NCBI RefSeq assembly: GCF_029577735.1
Contig: NZ_JARQTO010000016.1
Location: 1 to 64,000 of the forward strand
Reading direction: 5' to 3'
Source: Exercitatus varius
GTDB taxonomy: Bacteria > Pseudomonadota > Gammaproteobacteria > Enterobacterales > Pasteurellaceae
DNA length: 64,000 nt
Part shown: piece by piece, positions 16,891 through 25,616 of the stretch
Position numbering within the stretch: position 1 is the stretch's first letter
Layout of the letters: each line of letters begins with the position of its first letter
Notes under the pieces: model-generated
The model's input: the letters and a program-made list of their open reading frames with translations, nothing else
The model's database searches: none
What the model was told of the DNA's origin: nothing
Translations under genes and position numbers: made by a program

Positions 16891-17592
16891 TTAAAAAGTG
16901 CGGTCAAATTTTTCAACGTTTTGGGCGAGATGCGGAAATCCGCCCAACGCTTTCAAATGATTGACCATATAACAAAATAACTCCGCCGTCCGTTCGGTAT
17001 CGTACAATGCTGAATGCGCCTGTTTGCCGTCAAAGGAAATATTCGCCGCCTGACAGGCCTTCACCAGCACCGTTTGCCCGAACATTAATCCGCTCAGAGT
17101 GGCGGTATCGAAGCTGCCGAAAGGGTGAAACGGATTTCGTTTGATTTTCGTGCGTTCGGCCGCCGCCATCACAAATCCGTGATCGAAGGCGGCGTTATGC
17201 GCCACAATAATGGAACGCTGACATTCGGCGTTTTTTTGTCCGCGGCGCACCATTTGGAACAAACCGGTTATCGCTTCCGATTCCGATACGGCAATGGCGT
17301 TGCGAATCGGACTTTCTAAATCGATACCGTTGATTTTCATGGATTCGGGATTAATGCCCGCGCCTTCAAAAGGGCGGATATGGCAATGATAGGTTTGATC
17401 GGGCGCCAGATCGCCGTTTTCATCCATTTTCAGCGTAATGGCGGCCAGTTCGAGCAAACCGTCGGTTTGACAATTCAAACCGGCGGTTTCCACATCAATC
17501 ACCACAGGATAATAACCGCGGAAACGGTTTTTAAGCAAACGATAATCGGGTTGACTTTCCGCTTGCGGTTCCGTTAAATGTTGTTCCGTCAA
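16891..17592 (-). CDS. rnt: Ribonuclease T
   Basis: 3'-5' exoribonuclease of the DEDDh group that trims tRNA and other stable RNA 3' ends. The 233 residues contain the catalytic residues in VIDVETAGLN (D33, E35), AHNAAFDHGF (D) and HSALYDTERTAELF (His and final D). Length is slightly above the E. coli 215 through an N-terminal extension. The last residues, VEKFDRTF, are encoded by an uptake signal. The start ATGA overlaps the gloA stop by 4 bases, so the genes are coupled. Confidence 0.95.
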   Translation of the reverse strand: MTEQHLTEPQAESQPDYRLLKNRFRGYYPVVIDVETAGLNCQTDGLLELAAITLKMDENGDLAPDQTYHCHIRPFEGAGINPESMKINGIDLESPIRNAIAVSESEAITGLFQMVRRGQKNAECQRSIIVAHNAAFDHGFVMAAAERTKIKRNPFHPFGSFDTATLSGLMFGQTVLVKACQAANISFDGKQAHSALYDTERTAELFCYMVNHLKALGGFPHLAQNVEKFDRTF

Positions 17593-18002
17593 AATGCGTT
17601 TCCTAATCCCGATTTAGCGTCTTTATTTTCGATAAATTCGATTTTATAGCCGTCCGGATCTTCCACGAAAGCAATCACTGTGGTGCCGCCTTTAACCGGG
17701 CCCGGTTCGCGGGTGACTTTGCCGCCGTGCGATTTTACCGCTTCGCAGGTGGCATAAATATCGTCTACGCCAATGGCGATATGACCGTATGCCGTACCTA
17801 ATTCATATTCGCTCACGCCCCAGTTATAAGTCAGTTCGATTACGGCGCTTTTGTCTTCGTCGTCATAACCTAAAAACGCTAATGAATATTGATATTCCGG
17901 GTTTTCACTGGTGCGCAGCAAACGCATGCCTAAAACTTCCCGATAGAATTTAACCGAACGGTCTAAATCTCCCACGCGAAGCATTGTGTGTAGAATTCGC
18001 AT
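17589..18002 (-). CDS. gloA: Lactoylglutathione lyase (glyoxalase I)
   Basis: Detoxifies methylglyoxal by isomerizing its glutathione hemithioacetal. The 137 residues match the Ni-dependent bacterial type. Metal ligands expected in the family are visible: H5 (ILHTMLRV), a Glu in SAVIELTYN, His in YGHIAIGV and Glu in YKIEFIE. An AGGAGA site precedes the ATG. It is divergent from glpT across a 167-base region holding a CRP site, and overlaps rnt. Confidence 0.96.
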   Translation of the reverse strand: MRILHTMLRVGDLDRSVKFYREVLGMRLLRTSENPEYQYSLAFLGYDDEDKSAVIELTYNWGVSEYELGTAYGHIAIGVDDIYATCEAVKSHGGKVTREPGPVKGGTTVIAFVEDPDGYKIEFIENKDAKSGLGNAF

Positions 18003-18071
18003 GATTTTCTCCTGATATGTGAAATATAAAAACGCTGGAATTATGCCACAGAATTATATAGATAAGAAGAG

Positions 18072-18087
18072 CGTGAGTTAGATCACA
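18072..18087 (+). promoter_or_regulatory. CRP binding site upstream of glpT
   Basis: CGTGA-GTTAGA-TCACA matches 9 of 10 core positions of TGTGA-N6-TCACA. It lies 82 bases before the glpT ATG and 70 bases before gloA on the other strand. Carbon-source control of glycerol-3-phosphate uptake makes glpT the likely target. Confidence 0.7.
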
Positions 18088-18169
18088 AATTTGAATAATA
18101 GTGATTGAATTTTATGCCCGGAAAAAGATATAACCAAGGCAAGCTTATAAGACAAATAAGGAGTTGTAT

Positions 18170-19498
18170 ATGTTTGCTTTCTTAAAAGCTTCACCCCCAA
18201 TTCCGCGTATTGACGCATCTCGGACAGATGCCGAATATCGTAAATTACGTTGGCAGGTATTTGCCGGTGTTTTCATTGGTTATGCCGCCTATTATCTTAT
18301 CCGTAAAAATTTCTCTCTTGCTATTCCTTATTTAATTGATGAATACGGTTACAGCAAAGCTGATCTTGGTATCGTCGGTGTGGCGCTATCCTTGGCTTAT
18401 GGTTTCAGTAAGTTCATTATGGGGAATGTGTCGGATCGTTCTAATCCTAAATATTTCATTACGTTGGGGTTATTAGGTTCCGCTTGTGTGAGCTTGTTCT
18501 TCGGTTTAGTGCCTGGCGTGTTGGCATCCATTCCGTTTATGGTTGTACTGGGTGCGTTAAACGGATGGTTCCAAGGCATGGGATATCCGCCGGGTGCGAA
18601 AACCATGACAAACTGGTTCAGTAAATCAGAACGCGGCGGCTGGTGGAGTTGGTGGAATATATCACATAATTTAGGTGGTGGGTTAATTGGTCCGCTGGCT
18701 TTATTGGGGTTAGCGATTTTTGGTGCATGGCAATCCCTTTTCTATTTGCCGGCCTTAATTGCCATTGTTTTGGCATTTATTATATTTTTCCTAATGCGTG
18801 ATACGCCGGAATCCGAAGGATTGCCGCCGGTAGATGAATGGAAGGGTGAGAAAGTAATTGAAAAAGTTGAGTCCGCTCATACTTTATCTTCCATGGATAT
18901 TTTTAGAAAATACATTATGTATAATAAATTTCTATGGGCGATTGCTATTGCCAATGTATTCGTGTATTTCATCCGTTATGGCATTATCGACTGGGCACCG
19001 ACTTATCTCAAAGAAGTGAAACATTTCACTGTAGATAAACAAAGCTGGGCGTATTTCCTTTATGAGTATGCCGGAATTTTTGGCATGTTGGCGAGCGGTT
19101 ATTTAAGCGATCATGTCTTTAAGGGACATCGCGCTCCACCCATGTTGTTATTCCTTGTAGGCGTACTGATTGCCATTTTGGTTTATTGGAAAAATCCGGC
19201 GGGTAATCCGTTGGTGGATAATATTTGTCTTGTGGCAATCGGCTTCTTGATTTATGGACCGGTGATGATGATTGGTTTACAGGCGGCGGATTTAGCTCCG
19301 CGCGTGGCAACGGGTACGGCAACGGGATTAACCGGTTTATTCGGCTATTTACTGGGCTCGGCTTCCGCCGGTTGGGTGATGGGGAAACTGGTTGACCTGT
19401 ACGGCTGGGACGGTGGTTTTTATGCCTTAATTGCGGCATGCGTACTAGGTTTCATTTTCATTGCATACACCTTATTCTATAAACCGAATCAAGCATAA
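18170..19498 (+). CDS. glpT: Glycerol-3-phosphate transporter (MFS)
   Basis: Exchanges external glycerol-3-phosphate for internal phosphate across the inner membrane. The 442 residues form about 12 membrane segments. It follows E. coli GlpT through YRKLRWQVFAGVFIGYAAYY, the RKNF arginine, FSKFIMGNVSDRSNP, GWFQGMGYPPGAKTM and RYGIIDWAPTYLKEVKHF. The start is the ATG at 18170, seven bases after AAGGAG; a TTG two codons upstream is unlikely. UhpT and PgtP relatives are less similar in these motifs. Confidence 0.9.
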   Translation: MFAFLKASPPIPRIDASRTDAEYRKLRWQVFAGVFIGYAAYYLIRKNFSLAIPYLIDEYGYSKADLGIVGVALSLAYGFSKFIMGNVSDRSNPKYFITLGLLGSACVSLFFGLVPGVLASIPFMVVLGALNGWFQGMGYPPGAKTMTNWFSKSERGGWWSWWNISHNLGGGLIGPLALLGLAIFGAWQSLFYLPALIAIVLAFIIFFLMRDTPESEGLPPVDEWKGEKVIEKVESAHTLSSMDIFRKYIMYNKFLWAIAIANVFVYFIRYGIIDWAPTYLKEVKHFTVDKQSWAYFLYEYAGIFGMLASGYLSDHVFKGHRAPPMLLFLVGVLIAILVYWKNPAGNPLVDNICLVAIGFLIYGPVMMIGLQAADLAPRVATGTATGLTGLFGYLLGSASAGWVMGKLVDLYGWDGGFYALIAACVLGFIFIAYTLFYKPNQA

Positions 19499-19506
19499 AT
19501 TATCAA

Positions 19507-19550
19507 TAAAAATGTCCGCACTTTATGTGTCAAGTGCGGGCATTTTTTTT
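19507..19550 (+). terminator. Terminator of glpT from inverted uptake-like signals
   Basis: AAAATGTCCGCACTT and AAGTGCGGGCATTTT pair around TATGTGTC, followed by eight T. The arms are one-base variants of the uptake signal. Confidence 0.85.
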
Positions 19551-19622
19551 CATGTTTTTTATTTATCCGTCATCCATTTATCATAGATTTATTGATTTTA
19601 TCGTTATGCTTAAATTAGCGAA

Positions 19623-20348
19623 TTATTTTAACGCGATCATCGATCCGAAGTTAAAACACTGGAACCACAGTTCCACATGAGAAAATCCCACGTTTTTTAA
19701 CCGCACTTTATGCGTGTTGAGGCTGTCGATTCGCATGACGTTTTCCAATGCCGCGCGTTTTTGGCTGACTTCCAGTTCGCTGTAGCCGTTGGCGCGTTTG
19801 AAGGTATGATGTAAATCGATTAGCAGGTTGTTTGTGGTTTCGTCTTCGAAACGGAATTTTTCCGATAAAACCAACAGTCCGCCCGGATTTAATCCGCGAT
19901 AAATTTTTTCCAGCACGGCTTGCCGATCTTCCGGCGGCAGAAATTGCAGGGTGAAGTTTAAAATCACCATTGAGGCGTTTTCAATGCGGATGTTACGGAT
20001 GTCGTCGCATAAAATTTCTACCGGAATTTCACTGTGATAAGCGTTGAGATGCTGGCGGGCGCGTTCCGCCATGGGTTGGGAATTATCCACGCCGATAATT
20101 TTGACGTTCGCTTGTTTGATATTGCGCCGAGCGGAAAGGGTCGCGGCGCCCCGCGAGCAACCCAAGTCATAAACTTGACTATTAGGCGTGACGAAACGTT
20201 CGGCCAGCATGCCGATGGCGGTGATGATATTGGAATAGCCCGGTACGGAACGCTGGATCATATCGGGAAACACTTCCGCCACATTTTCATCAAAAGTAAA
20301 ATCTCCCAATTTCTCGATAGGGGCGGAAAAAATGGTATCTTTGTTCAT
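19623..20348 (-). CDS. cmoA: Carboxy-S-adenosylmethionine synthase CmoA
   Basis: Makes carboxy-SAM from SAM and prephenate, used by CmoB to form cmo5U34 in tRNA anticodons. The 241 residues from ATG 20348 (MNKDTIFSAPIEKLGDFTFD) match H. influenzae HI0319 closely. The SAM motif is YDLGCSRGAATL, and the family hallmark NFTLQFLPPEDR is present. The frame continues 7 codons to a TTG, which is not needed. cmoB is not in the window. It is divergent from aspS. Confidence 0.95.
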   Translation of the reverse strand: MNKDTIFSAPIEKLGDFTFDENVAEVFPDMIQRSVPGYSNIITAIGMLAERFVTPNSQVYDLGCSRGAATLSARRNIKQANVKIIGVDNSQPMAERARQHLNAYHSEIPVEILCDDIRNIRIENASMVILNFTLQFLPPEDRQAVLEKIYRGLNPGGLLVLSEKFRFEDETTNNLLIDLHHTFKRANGYSELEVSQKRAALENVMRIDSLNTHKVRLKNVGFSHVELWFQCFNFGSMIALK

Positions 20349-20409
20349 AATTCTGGTTATTCGGCTCAAAAGTGCGGTTATTTTAGAAGAAGTTTTGATT
20401 TTTTTCAGC

Positions 20410-20415
20410 TATAAT
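20410..20415 (+). promoter_or_regulatory. Probable -10 element of aspS
   Basis: A perfect TATAAT lies 44 bases before the aspS ATG. No good -35 hexamer sits 16-18 bases upstream, so only the -10 is called. Confidence 0.4.
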
Positions 20416-20458
20416 TTGCCGGTTATTTTGTCAGAATAAATTTTAAAGGAAAACAGAT

Positions 20459-22225
20459 ATGATGCGTTCTCATTATTGCGGTGCGTTAAACCGCGGCAAC
20501 ATCGGGCAAGAAGTGACGTTAAGCGGTTGGGTTCATCGCCGTCGCGATTTGGGCGGTTTAATTTTTATCGATATGCGTGATCGCGAAGGTATCGTGCAGG
20601 TCTGTTTCGATCCGAAATATCAGGAAGCCTTAACCGCCGCCGCTGGTTTGCGCAATGAGTTCTGTATTCAAATTAAAGGCGAAGTGATCGCGCGTCCGGA
20701 TAATCAAATCAACAAAAACATGGCGACCGGCGAAGTGGAAGTGCTGGCAAAAGCATTGTCCGTTTATAACGCTTCCGATGTGTTACCGCTGGACTTCAAC
20801 CAAAACAACACCGAAGAACAGCGCTTAAAATACCGTTATTTGGATTTACGCCGTCCGGAAATGGCGCAGCGGTTGAAAAAACGGGCTAAGATCACCAGCT
20901 TTGTACGCCGTTTTATGGATGAACAGGGATTCCTGGATATTGAAACGCCGATGCTGACCAAAGCCACTCCGGAAGGCGCTCGTGACTATTTAGTACCGAG
21001 CCGCGTGCATAAAGGCAAATTCTACGCGTTGCCGCAGTCTCCGCAGTTGTTCAAACAGCTGCTAATGATGTCCGGGTTTGACCGTTATTACCAAATCGTT
21101 AAATGTTTCCGTGACGAAGATTTGCGTGCGGATCGTCAACCCGAATTCACCCAAATCGATGTGGAAACCAGCTTCTTAACCGCACCGGAAGTACGCGAAA
21201 TTATGGAAAAAATGATTCACGGTTTGTGGTTAAACATCATTAACGTGGATTTAGGCAAATTCCCGGTGATGACATGGGCCGAAGCTATGCAGCGTTTTGG
21301 CTCCGACAAACCGGATTTGCGCAATCCGTTGGAAATCACGGATATCGCGGATATCGTGAAAGACGTGGATTTCAAAGTATTCAGCGGCCCGGCAAATGAT
21401 GCAAACGGCCGGGTGGCGGTGATTCGCGTGCCGAACGGTGCAAATATCACCCGCAAACAAATTGACGAATACACTCAATTTGTGGGCATTTACGGTGCAA
21501 AAGGCTTGGCGTGGCTGAAAGTGAACGATGTGAATGCCGGTCTTGAAGGCGTGCAAAGCCCGATTGCAAAATTCTTAACGGAAGAAAAAATCAAGGCGAT
21601 TTTTGACCGCACTTTTGCCCAAACGGGCGATATTTTATTCTTCGGCGCGGACAAATGGCAAACCGCCACCGACGCAATGGGCGCATTACGCCTGAAATTG
21701 GGGCGTGATTTGGGCTTAACCCGTTTGGACGAATGGGCGCCGCTATGGGTGATCGATTTCCCGATGTTTGAACGCGACGAAGAAGGCAATCTTGCCGCCA
21801 TGCATCATCCGTTCACCTCACCGAAAGATTTTAGTCCGGAACAGCTTGAAGCGGATCCGACAAGTGCGGTGGCGAACGCCTATGATATGGTCATTAACGG
21901 CTACGAAGTGGGCGGCGGTTCGGTACGTATATTTGATCCGAAAATGCAGCAAACCGTGTTCCGCATTTTGGGCATTGACGAAGAACAACAACGGGAAAAA
22001 TTCGGTTTCCTGCTGGACGCTTTAAAATTCGGCACGCCGCCGCATGCGGGTCTGGCCTTCGGTTTAGATCGTTTAACCATGCTGCTCACCGGTACAGACA
22101 ACATCCGTGACGTTATCGCCTTCCCGAAAACTACCGCGGCGGCCTGTTTAATGACGGAAGCGCCGAGCACGGCAAATCCGCAGGCGTTAACGGAGCTGGC
22201 GATTTCGGTGGTGAAAGCCGAGTAA
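20459..22225 (+). CDS. aspS: Aspartyl-tRNA synthetase
   Basis: Charges tRNA-Asp. The 588 residues equal the H. influenzae protein. There is an N-terminal OB-fold anticodon-binding domain (about 1-110), then the class II core with motif 2 FRDEDLRADRQPEFTQID, the bacterial GAD insertion, and motif 3 GLAFGLDRL near 530. ATGATG allows a start one codon later. Two uptake signals are embedded in the coding sequence, one translated as FDRTF. nudB follows after 15 bases and is probably co-transcribed. Confidence 0.98.
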   Translation: MMRSHYCGALNRGNIGQEVTLSGWVHRRRDLGGLIFIDMRDREGIVQVCFDPKYQEALTAAAGLRNEFCIQIKGEVIARPDNQINKNMATGEVEVLAKALSVYNASDVLPLDFNQNNTEEQRLKYRYLDLRRPEMAQRLKKRAKITSFVRRFMDEQGFLDIETPMLTKATPEGARDYLVPSRVHKGKFYALPQSPQLFKQLLMMSGFDRYYQIVKCFRDEDLRADRQPEFTQIDVETSFLTAPEVREIMEKMIHGLWLNIINVDLGKFPVMTWAEAMQRFGSDKPDLRNPLEITDIADIVKDVDFKVFSGPANDANGRVAVIRVPNGANITRKQIDEYTQFVGIYGAKGLAWLKVNDVNAGLEGVQSPIAKFLTEEKIKAIFDRTFAQTGDILFFGADKWQTATDAMGALRLKLGRDLGLTRLDEWAPLWVIDFPMFERDEEGNLAAMHHPFTSPKDFSPEQLEADPTSAVANAYDMVINGYEVGGGSVRIFDPKMQQTVFRILGIDEEQQREKFGFLLDALKFGTPPHAGLAFGLDRLTMLLTGTDNIRDVIAFPKTTAAACLMTEAPSTANPQALTELAISVVKAE

Positions 22226-22240
22226 TGTTTTAAGGACGCA

Positions 22241-22699
22241 ATGAATTACAAAAATCCCAATAGCGTTCTGGTTGTCATTTATGCAAAAAATTCAGGAAGG
22301 GTTCTCATGCTGCAACGCAAAGACGATCCTGAATTCTGGCAATCGGTAACAGGATCGCTGGCGGAAAAAGAAACGCCGTTTTTGACCGCACTTCGTGAAG
22401 TAAAAGAAGAAATTGGCGTGGATATTGTGGCGGAAAATCTTGAACTGGTGGATTGCAATGAATCCGTAGAATTTGAAATTTTCCCGCATTTTCGGTATAA
22501 ATACGCGCCGAATGTCACGCATTGCAAAGAACATTGGTTTTTATTGGGCTTGCCTTTCGAGCGCGAACCTGATTTAACCGAGCATTTAGCCTATCAATGG
22601 CTAGCGCCCGCAAAAGCGGCAGAACTGACTAAATCGCCCAACAATGCACAGGCGATTAGAAAGTATTTAATTGACCAAAGTGCGGTCAAAAAATCGTAA
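22241..22699 (+). CDS. nudB: Dihydroneopterin triphosphate diphosphatase NudB
   Basis: Nudix hydrolase removing pyrophosphate from dihydroneopterin triphosphate in folate synthesis. The 152 residues have the Nudix box spread over GSLAEKETPFLTALREVKEEIG, with the REVKEE metal-binding helix near 50. The order aspS-nudB-yebC-ruvC is the common gammaproteobacterial one. Its last codons (SAVKKS) are part of an uptake signal whose inverted partner follows the stop, forming the terminator. Confidence 0.93.
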   Translation: MNYKNPNSVLVVIYAKNSGRVLMLQRKDDPEFWQSVTGSLAEKETPFLTALREVKEEIGVDIVAENLELVDCNESVEFEIFPHFRYKYAPNVTHCKEHWFLLGLPFEREPDLTEHLAYQWLAPAKAAELTKSPNNAQAIRKYLIDQSAVKKS

Positions 22700-22715
22700 G
22701 TTTTTAACCGCGCTT
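22678..22715 (+). terminator. Terminator overlapping the nudB stop
   Basis: AAGTGCGGTCAAAAA inside the last nudB codons pairs with TTTTTAACCGCGCTT just after the stop; one arm is an exact uptake signal, the other an eroded one. Confidence 0.65.
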
Positions 22716-22745
22716 TAATGTAACAATGGGTTTCCTTCTTTACCG

Positions 22746-22837
22746 CCTAAAAATGGTTTAATTTGTAGAAAAATTTGTACTGTTTGAGTGAAGCGAGTTT
22801 ACAAATTTTTCGTTAAACAAATTAAAGTATTTTTAGG
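22746..22837. repeat. Palindromic intergenic repeat upstream of yebC
   Basis: CCTAAAAATGGTTTAATTTG at the left and its near reverse complement at the right (2 mismatches in about 21) enclose inner arms AAAAATTTGTA and TTACAAATTTTT. The loop is GTTTGAGTGAAGCGAG. The 92-base unit can fold into one long hairpin and has no coding capacity. Confidence 0.65.
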
Positions 22838-22869
22838 AAACAAGGCAAAGCAGGGTTGCCTTTCTTTTG

Positions 22870-22903
22870 GTTACTTTTCTTTAGCAACGCAAAGAAAAGT
22901 AAC
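22870..22903. repeat. Short palindromic repeat GTTACTTTTCTTT / AAAGAAAAGTAAC
   Basis: A perfect 13-base inverted repeat around AGCAACGC, 26 bases before the yebC ATG. The same kind of sequence is a common intergenic repeat in Gram-negative genomes. It would put a strong hairpin in the yebC leader. Confidence 0.6.
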
Positions 22904-22929
22904 GTAATAATTAAAAAGGAAAATATCAA

Positions 22930-23673
22930 ATGGCAGGACATAGTAAGTGGGCTAATATTAAACACCGCAAGGCGGCGCAAGATGCGCAACGCGGTAAAAT
23001 CTTTACCAAATTAATTCGTGAATTGGTTACGGCCGCCAAAATCGGCGGCGGTGACGTAGGTTCCAATCCGCGTTTGCGTGCGGCGGTGGATAAAGCCCTT
23101 GCCAGCAATATGACGCGCGATACCATCAACCGCGCCATTGAGCGCGGTGTGGGCGGCGGTGACGACACTAATATGGAAACTCGCGTGTATGAAGGTTACG
23201 GCCCGGGCGGTACGGCGGTGATGGTGGAATGTTTAAGCGATAACGCCAACCGCACCATTTCACAGGTTCGTCCAAGTTTCACCAAATGCGGCGGCAATCT
23301 GGGTACGGAAGGTTCGGTAGGCTATTTATTCAACAAAAAAGGCTTAATTATTATTGATGCGGGAGCGGATGAAGACGCCTTAACGGAAGCGGCTATCGAG
23401 GCGGGTGCGGAGGATATTCAGCCGCAAGACGACGGTTCTTTTGAAATCTATACCGCTTGGGAAGAATTGGGCGATGTGCGTGACGGCATCGAAAAAGCGG
23501 GCTTCAAAATTGCCGAAGCGGAAGTCAGCATGATCCCGACGACAAGCGTGGATTTGGATGCGGAAACCGCACCGAAATTATTGCGCTTAATCGATATGCT
23601 GGAAGACTGCGACGATGTCCAAAACGTTTATCATAACGGTGAAATCAGCGATGAAGTGGCGGCCTTGCTGTAA
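22930..23673 (+). CDS. yebC: YebC/PmpR-family protein
   Basis: Broadly conserved protein of 247 residues, described both as a DNA-binding regulator and, more recently, as a factor easing ribosome stalling at proline stretches. The N-terminal MAGHSKWANIKHRKAAQDAQRGKIFTKL is the family signature, followed by GGDVGSNPRLRAAVDKA and EGYGPGGTAVMVE. An AAAAAGGAAAATATCAA leader gives a good ribosome site. It sits between nudB and the ruv genes as in many relatives, with its own terminator. Confidence 0.95.
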   Translation: MAGHSKWANIKHRKAAQDAQRGKIFTKLIRELVTAAKIGGGDVGSNPRLRAAVDKALASNMTRDTINRAIERGVGGGDDTNMETRVYEGYGPGGTAVMVECLSDNANRTISQVRPSFTKCGGNLGTEGSVGYLFNKKGLIIIDAGADEDALTEAAIEAGAEDIQPQDDGSFEIYTAWEELGDVRDGIEKAGFKIAEAEVSMIPTTSVDLDAETAPKLLRLIDMLEDCDDVQNVYHNGEISDEVAALL

Positions 23674-23721
23674 TTCAATCGGAAAAACAGGTTGCTTTTT
23701 ATACGCGATTAAGTAGACTGA

Positions 23722-23757
23722 AAGCGTTACATATTTGATGTAACGCTTATTTTTATT
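23722..23757 (+). terminator. Rho-independent terminator of yebC
   Basis: AAGCGTTACAT-ATTTG-ATGTAACGCTT, an 11-base perfect stem followed by ATTTTTATT. Confidence 0.88.
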
Positions 23758-23768
23758 AAGGAGAGTAC

Positions 23769-24302
23769 ATGAAACTTATCAAATTAGTATCCACTCTTTT
23801 ATCAGTTTCAGTGTTGGCAGCCTGTTCTTTAGCGGAGTCGAACTCTGCAACCGCACCTAACACCGCAGCGAATGTCGAACAGGCAACCCAAAATGCTCAG
23901 CAAGAAGCGCAAAATATTGCGCAGAACATTAAAGGTAAAGCGGATGTGCGCGTTGAAAAATTGACCGGTGCCAGTAAATCCGTCGTTTATTCCTGTTTAA
24001 ACCGGACAACTCTGAGTGCAACTTATTCATTCCAGGGTGATGAAGCCAAAGCCGTTAATTTAGTATTAGGCAAAGGTAAAAATACGCAGCAGATTCCAAC
24101 TTTGGTACGCGATGAATCTAACCGTGATTTTGTTTCGTTTAAGTCGGACGAGTATCTTTGGAGCGTGGAGAACGGTTTTAATTTAAGCAATGCGACCACT
24201 AAAACCGGCGGTAATTTAACCAAAAGAGGGGCGGGAACGGATGAGATCTTAGCCAAACTCTGTAAAGTAAATAGCGCTGCGACTCGCATACTGAATAAAT
24301 AA
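23769..24302 (+). CDS. Hypothetical lipoprotein
   Basis: I do not recognize a family. The 177 residues start with a lipoprotein signal peptide (lipobox LAAC, Cys near residue 19), followed by an Ala/Gln/Asn-rich, low-complexity linker (about 25-60) and a C-terminal domain (about 65-175) with two cysteines (YSCLNRT and LAKLCKVN). It has the look of a small outer-membrane-attached protein with a compact beta-rich domain such as MliC-type lysozyme inhibitors, but this is only a guess. A GGAGAG site precedes the ATG. It lies between yebC and ruvC with its own upstream terminator. Confidence 0.8.
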   Translation: MKLIKLVSTLLSVSVLAACSLAESNSATAPNTAANVEQATQNAQQEAQNIAQNIKGKADVRVEKLTGASKSVVYSCLNRTTLSATYSFQGDEAKAVNLVLGKGKNTQQIPTLVRDESNRDFVSFKSDEYLWSVENGFNLSNATTKTGGNLTKRGAGTDEILAKLCKVNSAATRILNK

Positions 24303-24362
24303 TTTTACTTTTTATGGACGAGCGGGCCGATAGTCATATATCTGCTCGCTTTTTATTTGATT

Positions 24363-24935
24363 ATGACCATTATTTTAGGCATCGATCCCGGTTCCCGCGT
24401 AACGGGATACGGCGTAATCCGTCAGACCGGACGTACATTGGAATATCTTGGCAGCGGGGCAATCCGTACGCAGGTAGAGGATTTACCGACGCGTCTGAAG
24501 CGGATTTACGCCGGCGTGACGGAAATTATTACCCAATTTCAGCCGGATATGTTTGCCATTGAGGAAGTGTTTCTGGCGAAAAATCCCAGTTCGGCGTTAA
24601 AACTCGGACATGCGCGCGGCACGGCGATTGTCGCGGCGGTAAACCGGAATCTGCCGGTATTCGAATATGCGGCGCGTTTGGTAAAACAGACGGTGGTCGG
24701 CATCGGTTCGGCGGATAAAACCCAAGTGCAGGATATGGTCACCCGCATTCTTAAGTTGTCGGATAAGCCTCAGGCGGATGCGGCGGATGCATTGGCCATT
24801 GCCATTACTCACGCTCATTCTATCGGGCATAGCCTGCATGTGGCGGCGAGTGTTAACAGTAAAAAAACTCAGGAAAAATCGCCCGCACTTATGCTTACGC
24901 GTTACAGTCGGGGGCGTTTCCGCTTGAAAGTTTAG
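24363..24935 (+). CDS. ruvC: Holliday junction resolvase RuvC
   Basis: Cuts Holliday junctions during recombination and repair. The 190 residues from ATG 24363 contain the acidic catalytic set: D8 in GIDPGSRVTGYG, Glu in FAIEEVF, and two Asp in ADAADALAIAITHAH. The frame continues two codons to TTG, unlikely as a start. A weak GAGC...GCTC hairpin lies before the gene and may terminate the lipoprotein. It is followed by ruvA and ruvB, 58 and 8 bases apart, together encoding the RuvABC resolvasome. Confidence 0.96.
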   Translation: MTIILGIDPGSRVTGYGVIRQTGRTLEYLGSGAIRTQVEDLPTRLKRIYAGVTEIITQFQPDMFAIEEVFLAKNPSSALKLGHARGTAIVAAVNRNLPVFEYAARLVKQTVVGIGSADKTQVQDMVTRILKLSDKPQADAADALAIAITHAHSIGHSLHVAASVNSKKTQEKSPALMLTRYSRGRFRLKV

Positions 24936-24993
24936 CTGTTGTTTTATTCAGTTTTATCGGTATAATAGCAAAAATTTTTAAGAAGGAACAAAG

Positions 24994-25608
24994 ATGATCG
25001 GCCGTTTGCAGGGAAAATTAATTGAAAAACAACCGCCTGAAATTTTACTGGACGTGCAAGGCGTGGGCTACGAATTATTGCTGCCGATGACCAGCTTCTA
25101 CAATCTGCCCGACATCGAACAGCAATGCACGTTGTTTACTCATTTAGTAGTGCGCGAAGATGCGCATTTGCTGTTCGGATTCTCCACCAAAACCGACCGC
25201 ACTTTATTCCGCGAATTAATCAAAACCAACGGCGTCGGTCCCAAACTGGCGTTAGCTATTTTGTCCGCCATGTCGGTGCATGAGTTTGCTTATGCCATTG
25301 AACGGGAAGAATTATCCAAGCTGGTGAAAATTCCGGGCGTCGGCAAGAAAACCGCCGAACGTTTATTAGTGGAACTGAAGGGAAAATTCAAAGGCATTCA
25401 ACAGTCGGATTTCTTTGTGGAAAGCAAACATCTTACCGCACCGAATATAATGCCGGCCGAAACGGAAACACCGGATGACGAAGCGGTCGCCGCCTTGGTG
25501 GCGTTAGGTTATAAACCGGCGGAAGCGGTTAAGATGGTGAAAAAAGTCGCCAACGGCAATTTGACCAGCGAACAATTGATCCGTGAAGCCTTGAAAGCCG
25601 CCTTGTAG
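24994..25608 (+). CDS. ruvA: Holliday junction helicase subunit RuvA
   Basis: Binds the four-way junction and loads the RuvB motor. The 204 residues have an N-terminal OB fold (MIGRLQGKLIEKQPPEILLDVQGVGYEL), helix-hairpin-helix motifs (TNGVGPKLALAIL and IPGVGKKTAERLLVELK), an acidic linker, and the C-terminal RuvB-contacting domain (DDEAVAALVALGYKPAEA). An AAGGAAC site precedes the ATG; an uptake signal is translated as DRTL. Confidence 0.97.
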   Translation: MIGRLQGKLIEKQPPEILLDVQGVGYELLLPMTSFYNLPDIEQQCTLFTHLVVREDAHLLFGFSTKTDRTLFRELIKTNGVGPKLALAILSAMSVHEFAYAIEREELSKLVKIPGVGKKTAERLLVELKGKFKGIQQSDFFVESKHLTAPNIMPAETETPDDEAVAALVALGYKPAEAVKMVKKVANGNLTSEQLIREALKAAL

Positions 25609-25616
25609 GAAAAAGA

